This document shows positions 9,221-18,712 of a DNA stretch of 64,000 bases, one piece after another. Source of the stretch: Paenibacillus sp. H1-7 (lineage in GTDB: Bacteria; Bacillota; Bacilli; Paenibacillales; NBRC-103111); assembly GCF_022354825.1 (NCBI RefSeq), contig NZ_CP031168.1, positions 2,419,501 to 2,483,500 on the forward strand, written 5' to 3'. The translations under genes were made by a program, and so were the position numbers. The notes below the pieces were generated by a model that saw only the letters and a list, made by a program, of their open reading frames with translations, had not been told where the DNA came from and did not search any database. Position 1 is the first letter of the stretch; the number at the start of each line of letters is the position of its first letter.

Positions 9221-9374
9221 GCTTACGAAGATGGCATTGCTGCGTAATGCCCAAAGCAGATGTTACGAAGACGGCATTGCTGCGCAATGCCCAAAGCAGA
9301 TGCTTACGAAGATGGCATTGCTGCGCAATGCCCAAAGCAGACGCTTACGAAGATGGCATTGCTGCGCAATGCCC
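9221..9374 (+). repeat. Four tandem 40-41 bp hairpin repeats between permease genes
   Basis: Four head-to-tail copies start at 9221, 9262, 9302 and 9343. The first three are 41, 40 and 41 bp and the last is cut short after 32 bp. Each contains a palindrome GGCATTGC-TGC-GCAATGCC (hairpins at 9233-9251, 9273-9291, 9314-9332 and 9355-9373) with the linker CCAAAGCAGA. Copy 1 has T for C at 9245, which still pairs as G-U in RNA. The array begins one base after the stop of the first permease and ends just before the GAGGAGGG ribosome site of the second. It fills an otherwise normal intercistronic gap, so it would lie inside the operon mRNA. Confidence 0.93.
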
Positions 9375-9389
9375 TGAGGAGGGAATCAT

Positions 9390-10256
9390 ATGAAGCTGGG
9401 ACTGGGAAACCAGATGTTTAACGTATTTAACATCACATTGCTAGGGTTGGTCGGCGTAGTAACCTTTTTCCCTTTGTACTACGTGTTTGTCGTTTCGTTT
9501 ACGGATCCTACGGAATATTTAAAGGAAAGCTTCGTACTGTTTCCGAAAATGTGGTCGCTCGAATCGTACAAATTTCTGATGGCGACGGGGGCTTTTCCGA
9601 GATCCATCGGTGTGAGCGCTTACGTGACGCTTGTGGGTACGGCGCTTAGCTTGATCGTTACCGCCTCATTGGCGTATGCCTTATCCCGCAAAAGACTCCG
9701 CGGCAGACAAATTGCCCTGCTTGCGATTCTGATCACGATTTTGTTCAATCCGGGCATGATTCCAAACTACATGCTTATACGCGAGCTGAAGCTGATCGAC
9801 AGCTTATGGTCGCTGATCTTACCGGCGCTTGCCAGCGGCTGGAACGTTATCTTGATGAAGGGCTTTTTTGACAGCATTCCTGCCGAGCTGGAGGAATCCG
9901 CTTCGATGGACGGGTGCAATGATTTGTCTACGTTTTTCCGGATTATATTGCCGCTGTCGCTTCCTTCGCTGGCCGCTTTCGGATTGTTTTACGCGGTTGC
10001 GTACTGGAACCAATTTTTTAACGCCCTGATTTACATTAACGATGCAAGCAAATGGCCGCTTCAGGTTATGCTGCAGAACATTTTGCTGAATGCGAATAAC
10101 GCGGATCTTCGGATGGATATATCTTCTGTTCCGCCTCCTTCTGAAACGTTAAAAATGGCTGCGGTTATAGTAGCAACAGTTCCCATTTTGCTGGTTTATC
10201 CTTTCTTGCAAAAGCATTTTGCCAAAGGTGCCATGGTAGGCTCGGTCAAGGGATGA
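9390..10256 (+). CDS. CUT1 sugar ABC transporter permease, YtcP/LplC-like
   Basis: A 288-residue inner-membrane permease with about six spans, partner of the LplB-like protein at 8251. Diagnostic features are FFPLYYVFVVSFTDP at the start, FNPGMIPNYMLI in the middle, the EAA-type loop LEESASMDGCNDLSTFF followed by LPLSLP, and the common YtcP ending in which PFLQKHFAKG is followed by a short glycine-containing tail. GAGGAGGG (9376-9383) precedes the ATG, directly after the last hairpin of the tandem array. The next gene, a membrane-bound AraC regulator, starts within about 75 bases, so the genes probably form one operon. Confidence 0.93.
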   Translation: MKLGLGNQMFNVFNITLLGLVGVVTFFPLYYVFVVSFTDPTEYLKESFVLFPKMWSLESYKFLMATGAFPRSIGVSAYVTLVGTALSLIVTASLAYALSRKRLRGRQIALLAILITILFNPGMIPNYMLIRELKLIDSLWSLILPALASGWNVILMKGFFDSIPAELEESASMDGCNDLSTFFRIILPLSLPSLAAFGLFYAVAYWNQFFNALIYINDASKWPLQVMLQNILLNANNADLRMDISSVPPPSETLKMAAVIVATVPILLVYPFLQKHFAKGAMVGSVKG

Positions 10257-10328
10257 TTCTTCGTTGAGAGAGGATTTCAGATCACGATGTCGAATCGTGT
10301 AAAAAATTGTTTTAGGAAGGTGAGCATC

Positions 10329-12689
10329 TTGACTGGAATCCTCAAAGCTTCGCTCGACTATATTCAGAATTATAAATATAACAAGCGCTTTTTTCGAAAG
10401 AGTCTTGCATTGATTTTGATTATGGCAAGCATTCCCGGGTTTATTATCGGTCTCAGCATTTACTGGGTCGCGACGAACAATGTGGAGGCGGAGCTGCAGA
10501 GGCTTCACCAGAATCAGATCAAAAACCGCTCCGCCAATATCGACGACCAGCTGGCTTTTTTGGAGATGACGGTATCTCATTGGGCGTTTGATTCCAAATT
10601 CGACGATAAGCTGAAGACGATCAATTTTTCCTATAACTACGATACGGTGCAGGATATGTACCGGACCCTTCTGTCATTGGAAAGCGCGCATCCTTTTTTG
10701 CAAAAGGTGGAGCTTTTCCTGGACAAACCGCGTCCGCTCGTCTTTTCGACGGAGCGTTATCGATTTCTAAGCGATTTGACCGATATTGGAAGCTATGAAG
10801 CGATTCTCAAGCATGATAAGTCCATGTTTTGGTCCCATCCCAATCCCGAAGAGACGGGCAGTCAAGGACTTTCGATTATCAATAAAATTCCTGGCGACAG
10901 TAGTGAGCCCTTCGGTGCTCTCATCGCCACGCTCAATCAGGAGAGCCTGCTGAAGGTGCTGAAGACCCTGACTCCTTATGATGAGGGTGTAACCATGCTG
11001 TTCAATGATAAGGATGGGTGGAATCTCTCAAGCAGCGGCGCGACGGGCTCCGAATTGGACGAGATGCTCAAGCAAGCTTACGCGAAGCACCAAGAAGAGC
11101 TAGGAGAGGCATCGGTGAACGATGCGAAGCCGGAATCGTTTTTATTTGATTATAAGAAGGTAACGTATTCGGTTTCGTACGGGCATTTTAACCGATTGGG
11201 CCAGACGTGGGTATATATTTCGGCAGCGCCTTTGTCATCCATTACCGCTCCGGTTGTATCCATATCTAAGTGGATCTTGATCATTAGTTTCACGGGGCTG
11301 CTCTTCGCTCTGCTGCTGTCGTGGTTCGTGTCCCGCCGGATCTATCACCCGGTACAGCGTCTTCTGACGCTGCTGTCCGGAGAGAAGAACGAAGAGGTGA
11401 GGGACGAATTTGCCTTGATCGAGAAGCATTGGCAGAATATGTCCCAGCAAACCGAGACGATGCGGCACAAGCTGGAGGAGCAGATGCCGCTCCTGCGTGA
11501 AGGATTTTTCCTGCAGCTGGCACAGGGGTACCTGATTTCACTGCAAGAGAACGATATGAAAGAGCGGATGAAGCGTTATGGCTGGGAAACGGAGAATCGT
11601 CAGTTTGTGGCGCTCATGGTTCAATTAACCGGTTTTGCGAACCTCAATGGAAGGTTCTCTCAAGGAGATGAAAGCCTCGTTACTTTTGCCGCATCCAACA
11701 TTGTTGATGAGTTGATCAAGAACCATTACGAGCAAGCGGAAATCATGAATTTCCACAACTTTACGATCGGAGTGCTGCTGTCCTTTCCGTCATCGCATCC
11801 GCTTACATGGCTGGAAGAGGATTTGGAGCAGGTTTGCGAAGAGGTTATTCTAGCCGTCAACCGGATTTTGAAAATGCAGGTTACGATATCGGTAAGCAAA
11901 TGGATTCACCATGTGAAGCAGATTCCACATTTGTTCGAGGACGTGAGGCAAGCATTGGCGTATCGAGACCTGTTGGATGAGAATCAGATCCTTAAGACAG
12001 AGCAGCTGTCCAAATTGAATGCGCTTAAGGAAAGCAGCTATCCGTTCACGTTGGATAAAGAAATCATTAATGCCATCCGCAACGGTCAGGAATCGGAGGC
12101 GGTCGAGTTGATCGGCCAGTTCATGGAGGAATTAGCCGCGAACGGCTCCACTGAATTCATGCTTCAGCAAGGGATGCTTCAGCTCTTAGGCAGTATCCGG
12201 TATGCTTCACTGCAGTCAGGAATGAATCCGGTGCAGCTGTTCGGCAGTGTGAACTTATTCGAGCAGCTTGCGCAGATTAAAGAGCCGGAGCAAATGCTTA
12301 AGTGGTTCCAGCACAAAGTGGTCGCCGTCTTCGTCCAAGAAATGATCAGCCGTCAGGATTACCACTTCAAGCAGATTATTGAGCAGGTCATTATCTATTT
12401 GCGCGAGCAGTATATGACTGCGTTATCGCTAGAGTCGTGCGCCGATTTATTCGGCACCAGTCCTTACACATTAAGCAGGGCGTTCAAGCAGATTACAGGG
12501 ATTAACTTCATCGATTATTTGACGAACATCCGGATTAATAACGCGAAGACGCTTCTCATCGATACGGATATGAAAATCAACGAAGTGGCCGATGCGGTAG
12601 GCTACCAGCACAGTTATTTTAACCGGCTCTTCAAAAAGTACGAGGGTATTACACCGAGTCAATTCCGTGAGCTAAACCGCGCGGAATAA
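10329..12689 (+). CDS. Membrane-bound AraC-family regulator with extracytoplasmic sensor
   Basis: A one-component regulator of about 786 residues. A membrane span near residues 24-46 and a second near 315-337 bracket an extracellular sensor (probably Cache-like). A cytoplasmic linker follows, and the C-terminus is an AraC double helix-turn-helix: LESCADLFGTSPYTLSRAFK and, about 45 residues later, INEVADAVGYQHSYFNRLFKKY. It probably senses an extracellular sugar or binding-protein complex and activates the flanking transporter genes. I prefer the TTG at 10329 because AGGAAGGTGA lies 6 bases upstream; the frame opens at ATG 10287 with a poorer ribosome site. Unusually, it sits between the permeases and the binding protein. 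Confidence 0.88.
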   Translation: MTGILKASLDYIQNYKYNKRFFRKSLALILIMASIPGFIIGLSIYWVATNNVEAELQRLHQNQIKNRSANIDDQLAFLEMTVSHWAFDSKFDDKLKTINFSYNYDTVQDMYRTLLSLESAHPFLQKVELFLDKPRPLVFSTERYRFLSDLTDIGSYEAILKHDKSMFWSHPNPEETGSQGLSIINKIPGDSSEPFGALIATLNQESLLKVLKTLTPYDEGVTMLFNDKDGWNLSSSGATGSELDEMLKQAYAKHQEELGEASVNDAKPESFLFDYKKVTYSVSYGHFNRLGQTWVYISAAPLSSITAPVVSISKWILIISFTGLLFALLLSWFVSRRIYHPVQRLLTLLSGEKNEEVRDEFALIEKHWQNMSQQTETMRHKLEEQMPLLREGFFLQLAQGYLISLQENDMKERMKRYGWETENRQFVALMVQLTGFANLNGRFSQGDESLVTFAASNIVDELIKNHYEQAEIMNFHNFTIGVLLSFPSSHPLTWLEEDLEQVCEEVILAVNRILKMQVTISVSKWIHHVKQIPHLFEDVRQALAYRDLLDENQILKTEQLSKLNALKESSYPFTLDKEIINAIRNGQESEAVELIGQFMEELAANGSTEFMLQQGMLQLLGSIRYASLQSGMNPVQLFGSVNLFEQLAQIKEPEQMLKWFQHKVVAVFVQEMISRQDYHFKQIIEQVIIYLREQYMTALSLESCADLFGTSPYTLSRAFKQITGINFIDYLTNIRINNAKTLLIDTDMKINEVADAVGYQHSYFNRLFKKYEGITPSQFRELNRAE

Positions 12690-12877
12690 GGGTTTCAGCC
12701 ATGCGCATCGATGTCTTAGGCTGCAATATAGTCCAAAAACAGCCAAAACGGGTTACAAAAAAATACGATTGTCGATCAAGGCGGAGTGTACTAATGTCTA
12801 CCTTGTGCTCAGTCAGAGCGTTCGATACCAGGTTCGATACAAAGAATGTTCATAACCTAACAAGGGGAGGATCACGA

Positions 12878-14434
12878 ATGAAAGTAAGAAAAAGCAAAAA
12901 AGCGGTCATGGGCTCTATGGTACTTATGCTGGCGCTCTCTAGCGTCGTTGCTGCATGCAGCAGCAAAATCAATGGAGGCAGCAGTGCGGCAGGCGGAAAC
13001 GAAGGACCTCTTGAAGTAAGTATCATGACGATTTTGCTCACGCCTTCTCCGGCTGCAGATGATAACAAGATCAAGCAGGCCATTGAGAAAGCAACGAATT
13101 CCAAAATGAAAATTCAATGGGTGTCCGGTAACAACTATACGGATAAGCTGAACGTGACACTGGCATCCGGAGATATTCCGGATTTGATCACAATCAACGA
13201 TCCGTTTACCTCCGTTTTTCGTAATGCGGTAACCCAAGGCGCTTTCTGGGAATTGACTCCTTACATTAAAGATTATCCGAACCTGAACTCCAAGATTTCC
13301 AAGACGGCTTGGGATCTGACCAAAATGCAGGACGGCAAGAACTATGGCATTCCGCGTCCGCGCCCGGCTGAAGCCGATTCCTTCTTCATTATTCGCAAGG
13401 ACTGGCTGGACAACGTGGGTATGAAGGTTCCAACTACAACCGACGAACTGTATGAAGTCATGAAAGCCTTTGCGGAGAAAGATCCGGATAAAAACGGCAA
13501 GAACGACACCATTCCGTTAGCCGCCTATATGTCGCCGCCAGCCGATATGGGTACTCTAGCCATGATTGAGAACAGCTTTACCGGTGCAAATGTGAAGAAC
13601 GATAAATGGAAGCTGGTCGACGGGAAGATCGTCAACACGGCGCTGCTGCCGGAAACGCGCAAGTCCATTGAATATTTGGCAAAAATGTACAAAGATAAGC
13701 TGCTTCCGGAGGACTTCGCATCCTTGAAGCTGTCGCAGGCGTCCGATCTGTTCAACGGTGGTAAAGCCGGTATCCTTATGGACAAAGCGGGTACGATGAA
13801 CGACCATTACGAGCAGATGAAAAAGATCGATCCGAACATGAAGCCGACGGACTTCTACCCACTGACCAATATGAATGGATATAACCCTAAGGGGCCTGGC
13901 TTCTCGGGAATGATCTCCATTCCAAAATCCGTACCAGAAGCCAAAATGAAACGGATCCTGAAAATGGTAGATACTTGGATGAACGATGATGTATTCGCTA
14001 TCCAGCAATACGGGATCGAAGGTGTGGATCACACCGTCAAGGACGGGCAAAAAATTATCAACACGGAGCAGCTGGCCAAAGATAACGGCCCTGATTTTAA
14101 CCAAATTGTTTATGTAGCGGATCCTTATGCGAGCTCCACTAAGGTATACTTCCCGAAAGAAGCGAACGACCTATACATGAAAATTCAAGACGAGCGTGCT
14201 AAAACAAGTGTAGCCGATATCAGTATCGGACTGTACTCGCCGACTGTACAAAAGCTGCTGCCTGAGTTTGAGAAAAAAGTACAAGATTTGAAAACCAAAA
14301 TCATCCTGGGCCGCGAGCCGATCACCGCATGGGACGATTTTGTTGCCAAAGCGAAGACAGACGCAGATTTGGCGAAAATGAGCCAGGAAATGACGGATGC
14401 GTATCAAAAACGCAGCGGAGGCACAGCCAAATAA
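12878..14434 (+). CDS. Extracellular sugar-binding lipoprotein (ABC importer)
   Basis: A 518-residue binding protein for the importer encoded upstream. A lipoprotein signal peptide ends in the lipobox VAAC (Cys27), so it is anchored on the outer face of the membrane by lipid. The mature part is a typical large family-1 binding protein of the LipO type, with WVSGNNYTDKLNVTLASGDIPDL near the front and a calcium-loop-like DPDKNGKNDTIPL motif. The start at 12878 follows GGGGAGG; the open frame runs back to 12701 without a ribosome site, and the 188-base gap to the regulator may hold its own promoter. A terminator follows at 14521-14550. Confidence 0.93.
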   Translation: MKVRKSKKAVMGSMVLMLALSSVVAACSSKINGGSSAAGGNEGPLEVSIMTILLTPSPAADDNKIKQAIEKATNSKMKIQWVSGNNYTDKLNVTLASGDIPDLITINDPFTSVFRNAVTQGAFWELTPYIKDYPNLNSKISKTAWDLTKMQDGKNYGIPRPRPAEADSFFIIRKDWLDNVGMKVPTTTDELYEVMKAFAEKDPDKNGKNDTIPLAAYMSPPADMGTLAMIENSFTGANVKNDKWKLVDGKIVNTALLPETRKSIEYLAKMYKDKLLPEDFASLKLSQASDLFNGGKAGILMDKAGTMNDHYEQMKKIDPNMKPTDFYPLTNMNGYNPKGPGFSGMISIPKSVPEAKMKRILKMVDTWMNDDVFAIQQYGIEGVDHTVKDGQKIINTEQLAKDNGPDFNQIVYVADPYASSTKVYFPKEANDLYMKIQDERAKTSVADISIGLYSPTVQKLLPEFEKKVQDLKTKIILGREPITAWDDFVAKAKTDADLAKMSQEMTDAYQKRSGGTAK

Positions 14435-14520
14435 TCGGTAGGTGCCGCTCATCGCTTTCCGGCACAAATACGTTAGTGAATGGACGCTTCCGATCCATTC
14501 TCTCAAGTCATATAGAGCAT

Positions 14521-14556
14521 AAAAGCCGCGTAAATGAACGTGGCTTTTTTGTTTTT
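14521..14556 (+). terminator. Rho-independent terminator after the binding protein gene
   Basis: Arms AAAGCCGCGT and ACGTGGCTTT pair over 10 bp with one G-U around a 6-base loop, followed by TTTTTTGTTTTT. It closes the 8251-14434 transporter unit. Confidence 0.88.
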
Positions 14557-14652
14557 ATAGGGGGCATTTCGGTTCTATCCGAAGACACGGCAATACGTTA
14601 GACCGTCGACTCAAAATGGACTGTTTAAAATAAAAGATATTGGAGGGTGGCA

Positions 14653-14781
14653 ATGAAGCTTTACAGATTTATAATTTTATTGATCGAAGGTTCAGTAAGA
14701 AAATTCGTTCTATTTTCTAATACTAATAAAATCTCAAAAAGGGGAAATAAGAATGGAAAATCGAAATGGAAACCGTTATGA
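14653..14781 (+). CDS. Possible 42-residue peptide upstream of a tiny membrane ORF
   Basis: An ATG five bases after GGAGGG opens a 42-codon frame with a hydrophobic start (YRFIILLIEG) and a lysine-rich tail. It overlaps the next small ORF (14753) in another frame by 29 bases. It could be a genuine short peptide, a leader that couples translation, or chance. No homologue is recognised. Confidence 0.3.
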   Translation: MKLYRFIILLIEGSVRKFVLFSNTNKISKRGNKNGKSKWKPL

Positions 14782-14899
14782 GCAAAGCTTAGATGGTCTT
14801 GTTCCATTAATTATATTGTTATTTTTATCCATCGTATCGCCTTTTATTTACTTCCTAATTAACTTTATTCTTGGAAATACAGTGACTTCTTATTTTTAA
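14753..14899 (+). CDS. Tiny single-span membrane peptide (48 residues)
   Basis: The frame opens 8 bases after AAAAAGGGG and encodes 48 residues: a polar head of about 16 residues, then a long hydrophobic segment (LVPLIILLFLSIVSPFIYFL) and a short tail. It lies between a terminator at 14521 and a strong terminator at 14971, which supports an independent small transcript. I recognise no family. It could be a membrane regulator peptide or a toxin-like peptide, but nothing seen decides this. Confidence 0.5.
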   Translation: MENRNGNRYEQSLDGLVPLIILLFLSIVSPFIYFLINFILGNTVTSYF

Positions 14900-14970
14900 T
14901 TAACGTTGGGTATGAACGTGCCTATGATTTGTGTAAAAGAGAACCGAACCAATGTGTATCTGGAGCGGAA

Positions 14971-14995
14971 GCAGAGGGAACTCTGCTTTTTTTTT
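14971..14995 (+). terminator. Strong terminator after the tiny membrane ORF
   Basis: GCAGAG (14971-14976) pairs with CTCTGC (14981-14986) over a GGAA tetraloop and is followed by nine T (14987-14995). It insulates the YesM/YesN system downstream. Confidence 0.9.
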
Positions 14996-15194
14996 ATGGA
15001 ATTTTTGTTACTATTTTTGGAGTATCATAGGGATTTTATCGCATGACTCTACACGCTTCGCAAGAGAGCAAGTCGTTGTTCTTGCTGCTGGTTGAACGCT
15101 CCAGTACCTCAAACGACAAAATATGCCTTATAATAGACAGGCATACGTAAGCGCTCGCAATTGCTGCACGCGAGGGAGAGGGGAAGAAAGCGGC

Positions 15195-17003
15195 ATGTTT
15201 TATTCCTTAAAAAACAGGCTTATCGCCTTTTTTGTCATCCTGTTGGTCATATCCTTCGGAACCATGTTCTATTTGTTGTTTCAGGAATCCCGTTCCATTA
15301 TCCGTTCTTATATCGAGTCTTCCGCATTGGAAAAAATGGACGAATACGGCTCCTTCGTGCAGATGGCACTATCGCAAATGTACGATCTATCGTCGGTCGT
15401 GTTCAACAGCGATACGACGAAGAAATGGGATAATGCTTTGTCCGATCCCCTTCTGCCGGAAGGGGAGAAAATGCTGGCGAATCTGAATATGAGCCAGTTT
15501 TTGACGCAGACAACGAACAATTACTCGATCGCTTCGTCGGTAACGATCTATCGCAAGGATGGCTCCCGAATCGGGGACGGCAACGAAGTGTCGGTAGACC
15601 ACGCCTTCCAAGACGAGGAATGGTACCAAAGCTTCGCGGAACGCGGCAACCATTGGGATTCGGCGCACGCCGACCCCATCGAGACCAGACGTGCTAGACC
15701 CTATCAGGTCGTCAGTCTGATGCTGCCTATTGGTACGTTCGAGCCCAGCTTATCCAAAAGTGTCATGAAGGTCAATGTAAGCTCGGATTTTTTTCTTGAG
15801 CCGCTGAACCGGATCCATCTGGGAGAGAACGGCACCATCTTTTTGCTGGATCAGGATGACCGGCCGATACTGGCCCAAACGGAGGAATTCGATAGATACC
15901 CTGATTTGGCCCGGAATATGACATTAGCTCGATCCGCGGCTGAGCCGAAAGGCGTCATGTATTTGGAGAACGAGCGCGGGACAACCGATATTTTGGTCTA
16001 TAAGAAGCTGCAGCTCAATAACTGGATTCTCGTCGGACTCGTGCCGGAGCAGGATTTATTCGTCAAGCTGATCAAGCTTCGCGACTTCAGTATGCTGGTC
16101 GCCACGCTGCTCTTGATCTTGGCTATTGTGGGGGCAACATGGATCTCCTACGGGATCACGAAACCGCTGTCACGCTTGGCCTCGGCCATGCGTCACGTGC
16201 AGAAGGGGGATTTCGCCGCTGCAGAAAGCCGCATACCGAAGGAGCGCAACGTTATAGGCAGCGAGGTCGAGTTCGTTACCTCCACGTTTCGAACGATGGT
16301 TCGCCAGCTCCGGCAGCATATTAAAGTGGAATTTGAGCTCAAGCTGCTGCGTCAGCAGGCGGAGTACAAGGCTCTTCTAATGCAGATTAACCCACATTTT
16401 TTATTCAATACGCTGGAGCTGATGAGCAGTCTGGCGATACAGAGGCGCACCGAGGATACGGTGACGGTCATAACGGCTCTCGGCAGGATGCTGCGTTTCT
16501 CGCTCCGAATCAGCGACGATCTGGTTCCGCTCGCGGAGGAGCTTAAATATTTACGCCATTACGAGGCGATTCTTCGCATCCGATTCGGCGAACGGCTGCA
16601 TTTGACCATAGAGGAGCAAGGGGATACCGGGCAGAGAGAGATCGTTAAGTTTATTTTGCAGCCATTGGTGGAAAATGCTGTGAAGTACAGCCTGCAGGGC
16701 TCACAAGCGGCACAGGTGAAGATCCAGGTGGCTAACGAAACAGGCAGAGTCCGGCTGAGCGTGGCCGATAATGGTCCAGGTATGGCCGAGGAGCAGCTGG
16801 AGCGGCTTCAGGCCGAGACGGCGGCAATTCCGATCGATCAGATTTTGCAAAGCAAATCGCAGCAGATCGGGCTGCGCAACGTTTTGGCGAGATGTCAGCT
16901 GTACTATGGGTCCAGCTTTACGTTTGCGATTCGGTCGGCAGCAGGCGAGGGTACGGTAATCGAGCTTTATTTGCCTACGACAGAGGGAGGGAAACTGGAA
17001 TGA
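15195..17003 (+). CDS. Sensor histidine kinase, YesM type
   Basis: A 602-residue membrane kinase. Span 1 is near residues 9-30 and span 2 near 298-319; between them lies an extracellular Cache-like sensor. A HAMP linker follows ITKPLSRLASAM (321-332). The His_kinase domain has the phospho-acceptor in INPHFLFNTLE (His401), the N-box FILQPLVENAVKYS (486-499) and the G1 box DNGPGM (525-530), all intact. It phosphorylates the YesN regulator encoded next; the stop codon and the regulator's ATG overlap as ATGA, implying translational coupling. The start at 15195 follows AGGGGAAG; the open frame extends back to 15123. It probably detects the sugar imported by the downstream ABC system. Confidence 0.93.
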   Translation: MFYSLKNRLIAFFVILLVISFGTMFYLLFQESRSIIRSYIESSALEKMDEYGSFVQMALSQMYDLSSVVFNSDTTKKWDNALSDPLLPEGEKMLANLNMSQFLTQTTNNYSIASSVTIYRKDGSRIGDGNEVSVDHAFQDEEWYQSFAERGNHWDSAHADPIETRRARPYQVVSLMLPIGTFEPSLSKSVMKVNVSSDFFLEPLNRIHLGENGTIFLLDQDDRPILAQTEEFDRYPDLARNMTLARSAAEPKGVMYLENERGTTDILVYKKLQLNNWILVGLVPEQDLFVKLIKLRDFSMLVATLLLILAIVGATWISYGITKPLSRLASAMRHVQKGDFAAAESRIPKERNVIGSEVEFVTSTFRTMVRQLRQHIKVEFELKLLRQQAEYKALLMQINPHFLFNTLELMSSLAIQRRTEDTVTVITALGRMLRFSLRISDDLVPLAEELKYLRHYEAILRIRFGERLHLTIEEQGDTGQREIVKFILQPLVENAVKYSLQGSQAAQVKIQVANETGRVRLSVADNGPGMAEEQLERLQAETAAIPIDQILQSKSQQIGLRNVLARCQLYYGSSFTFAIRSAAGEGTVIELYLPTTEGGKLE

Positions 17004-18613
17004 AGCGTGTATTGATTGTTGATGATGAACCGGAAATCCGCATCGGTCTTCGGCTGAAGGTCGATTGGGAGAGCTTGGACTTGATCGTGATCGGTGAAGC
17101 GTCCAATGGGGAGGAGGCTTTGGATCGGCTGGCTGCGGAGCCGGTCGATATTGTCATAACCGACATGAATATGCCGGGGATGAACGGCGTATCGCTGCTC
17201 GATGCTTGTCATGCGGAATACCCGAGTCTCCGGCTGCTCGTTATTACCGGGTATGAGGATTTTCAATACGCAAAGGCGGCCATACGCAATCAGGTCAATG
17301 ATTATTTGCTGAAGCCGGTCGCCCAGGACGAGCTGACGGAAGCGCTTCGCAAGCTATCGCAGCAAATTGACGATGAACGCCGGATGCACGACCAGCAGGC
17401 CAAAGACCAGTGGAGGCTCTCGCAATATTACAAAGAAATGAAGGAGCATTTCCTGATGCATATGGTCAAAGGGGAGCTGGAGCTCGGTATGCATGAACGG
17501 GCCAAAGTGTTCGAGATGGAGTCATGGAACGGCCTTAATGTGCGCTTCATCACGGCAGGCTTGAGAGAGCGCAGCTTTACAGGACCGGCGCAGCGTACCC
17601 CCGATAAGTTGAGGCTGCCGTTCGAGCTCATCTGCAAGGAGTTCGCAGCGCAGCATCCTTCTACGCCTCAAGTATTCCGGGATCTGATGTATCCCGGTTT
17701 GATTCACTTTGTCGTACCTGTCACAGGCCAGGATACGGATATATCGTCGTTCGTATCCGAGCTGGGCGAGTGTGTGGAACGGATGCTTTTCATCGAGCCT
17801 GCCTTGGGCGTGGGGCAGCCGGTGTTCGGCTTTCGGCAGTGGAAGGAAGGCTACTTGTCCGCCTTGCTTGCCTGGAATTTATCCGAGCCCGGAGAAAGCA
17901 GGTCTCATACGGCGGTTCCAGAGAGTTCTGCCGCCAAGTCCGTGCTCACGGAGGATAAAGCCATGCGCATGCAGCGGTACTTGCAGCGCGGCGAAATGGA
18001 GCAGTTCGAGCAGACCGTCCATCAGGAGCTGAACGATGCGTTTTATATCTCGCAGGCGCGATTTGTGAAAATGATATTCCAGCTTTATTTGCTGCTGGAG
18101 TCCGAGGCGCATACGGCCGGCGTCGCCCAGGAGAGCGGCGGACAGCTGTGGCTTCGCCCCGATTTGGTGCTTGAGCTGAACAATGTAGAGAAGGCTCACC
18201 GGTTTTTGTGCGGGCTTGCCCAGACGATTCGCAAGACCGCCAAGGATGGGGCGGAGCAGACCGAGTCGTCCGTGATTCATGCGGCGCAGCAGTACATCCG
18301 GCAAAACTACATGTGCGATCTGAACTTGACCATGCTCGCAGAGAAGTTCAACTATAATGCGTCGTATTTTTCCGAGCTGTTTAAGGCCAAGGTCGGTAAA
18401 ACGTTTATTCAATATTTGACGGAGGTCCGGATGACCGAGGCGGTGACGCTTCTGGAGCAAACGACACTGGGCCTCTGGGATATCGCGGAGCTGACCGGAT
18501 TTTCCAACGCGAGCTATTTCAGCTCCAAGTTCAAGCGGATGTATGGGATCGCTCCGTCGGACTTCCGGCAGCGTCCACCCGAAAAATTTATAAGCAAACA
18601 CCCAAAGAAATAA
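17000..18613 (+). CDS. Response regulator with AraC output domain, YesN type
   Basis: A 537-residue cytoplasmic regulator. The N-terminal receiver has the acidic pair in VDDEPEIR (8-10), the phospho-acceptor Asp55 in ITDMNMPGMNG and the conserved Lys in LLKPV near residue 105. A long middle region of unknown fold precedes the C-terminal AraC DNA-binding domain, with helices LTMLAEKFNYNASYFSELFK and LWDIAELTGFSNASYFSSKFKR separated in the usual way. It pairs with the YesM kinase at 15195 and most likely activates the transporter and glycosidase genes that follow from 18713. No terminator is evident between this gene and the first permease. Confidence 0.94.
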   Translation: MKRVLIVDDEPEIRIGLRLKVDWESLDLIVIGEASNGEEALDRLAAEPVDIVITDMNMPGMNGVSLLDACHAEYPSLRLLVITGYEDFQYAKAAIRNQVNDYLLKPVAQDELTEALRKLSQQIDDERRMHDQQAKDQWRLSQYYKEMKEHFLMHMVKGELELGMHERAKVFEMESWNGLNVRFITAGLRERSFTGPAQRTPDKLRLPFELICKEFAAQHPSTPQVFRDLMYPGLIHFVVPVTGQDTDISSFVSELGECVERMLFIEPALGVGQPVFGFRQWKEGYLSALLAWNLSEPGESRSHTAVPESSAAKSVLTEDKAMRMQRYLQRGEMEQFEQTVHQELNDAFYISQARFVKMIFQLYLLLESEAHTAGVAQESGGQLWLRPDLVLELNNVEKAHRFLCGLAQTIRKTAKDGAEQTESSVIHAAQQYIRQNYMCDLNLTMLAEKFNYNASYFSELFKAKVGKTFIQYLTEVRMTEAVTLLEQTTLGLWDIAELTGFSNASYFSSKFKRMYGIAPSDFRQRPPEKFISKHPKK

Positions 18614-18712
18614 AATTCATAGCGGAGCTCCTCTTTTGTATGCTTAAGCTACAGGTTGCGCATACAAAGTAAACAACCCAGTCACCTATCATTCTTGAAA
18701 GGAGGGGCTCCC

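Noticed and set aside
9221-9374. CRISPR array
   Set aside because: The unit is 40-41 bp in direct tandem with no unique spacers, so it is a tandem repeat and not a repeat-spacer array. No cas gene is near.
9180-9377. 65-codon open frame across the tandem repeats
   Set aside because: It overlaps the end of the permease gene and the hairpin array and simply translates the repeat. It has no ribosome site.
17879-18601. 240-codon minus-strand open frame
   Set aside because: It is opposite the AraC part of the YesN gene at 17000-18613, and its translation has no domain signature.
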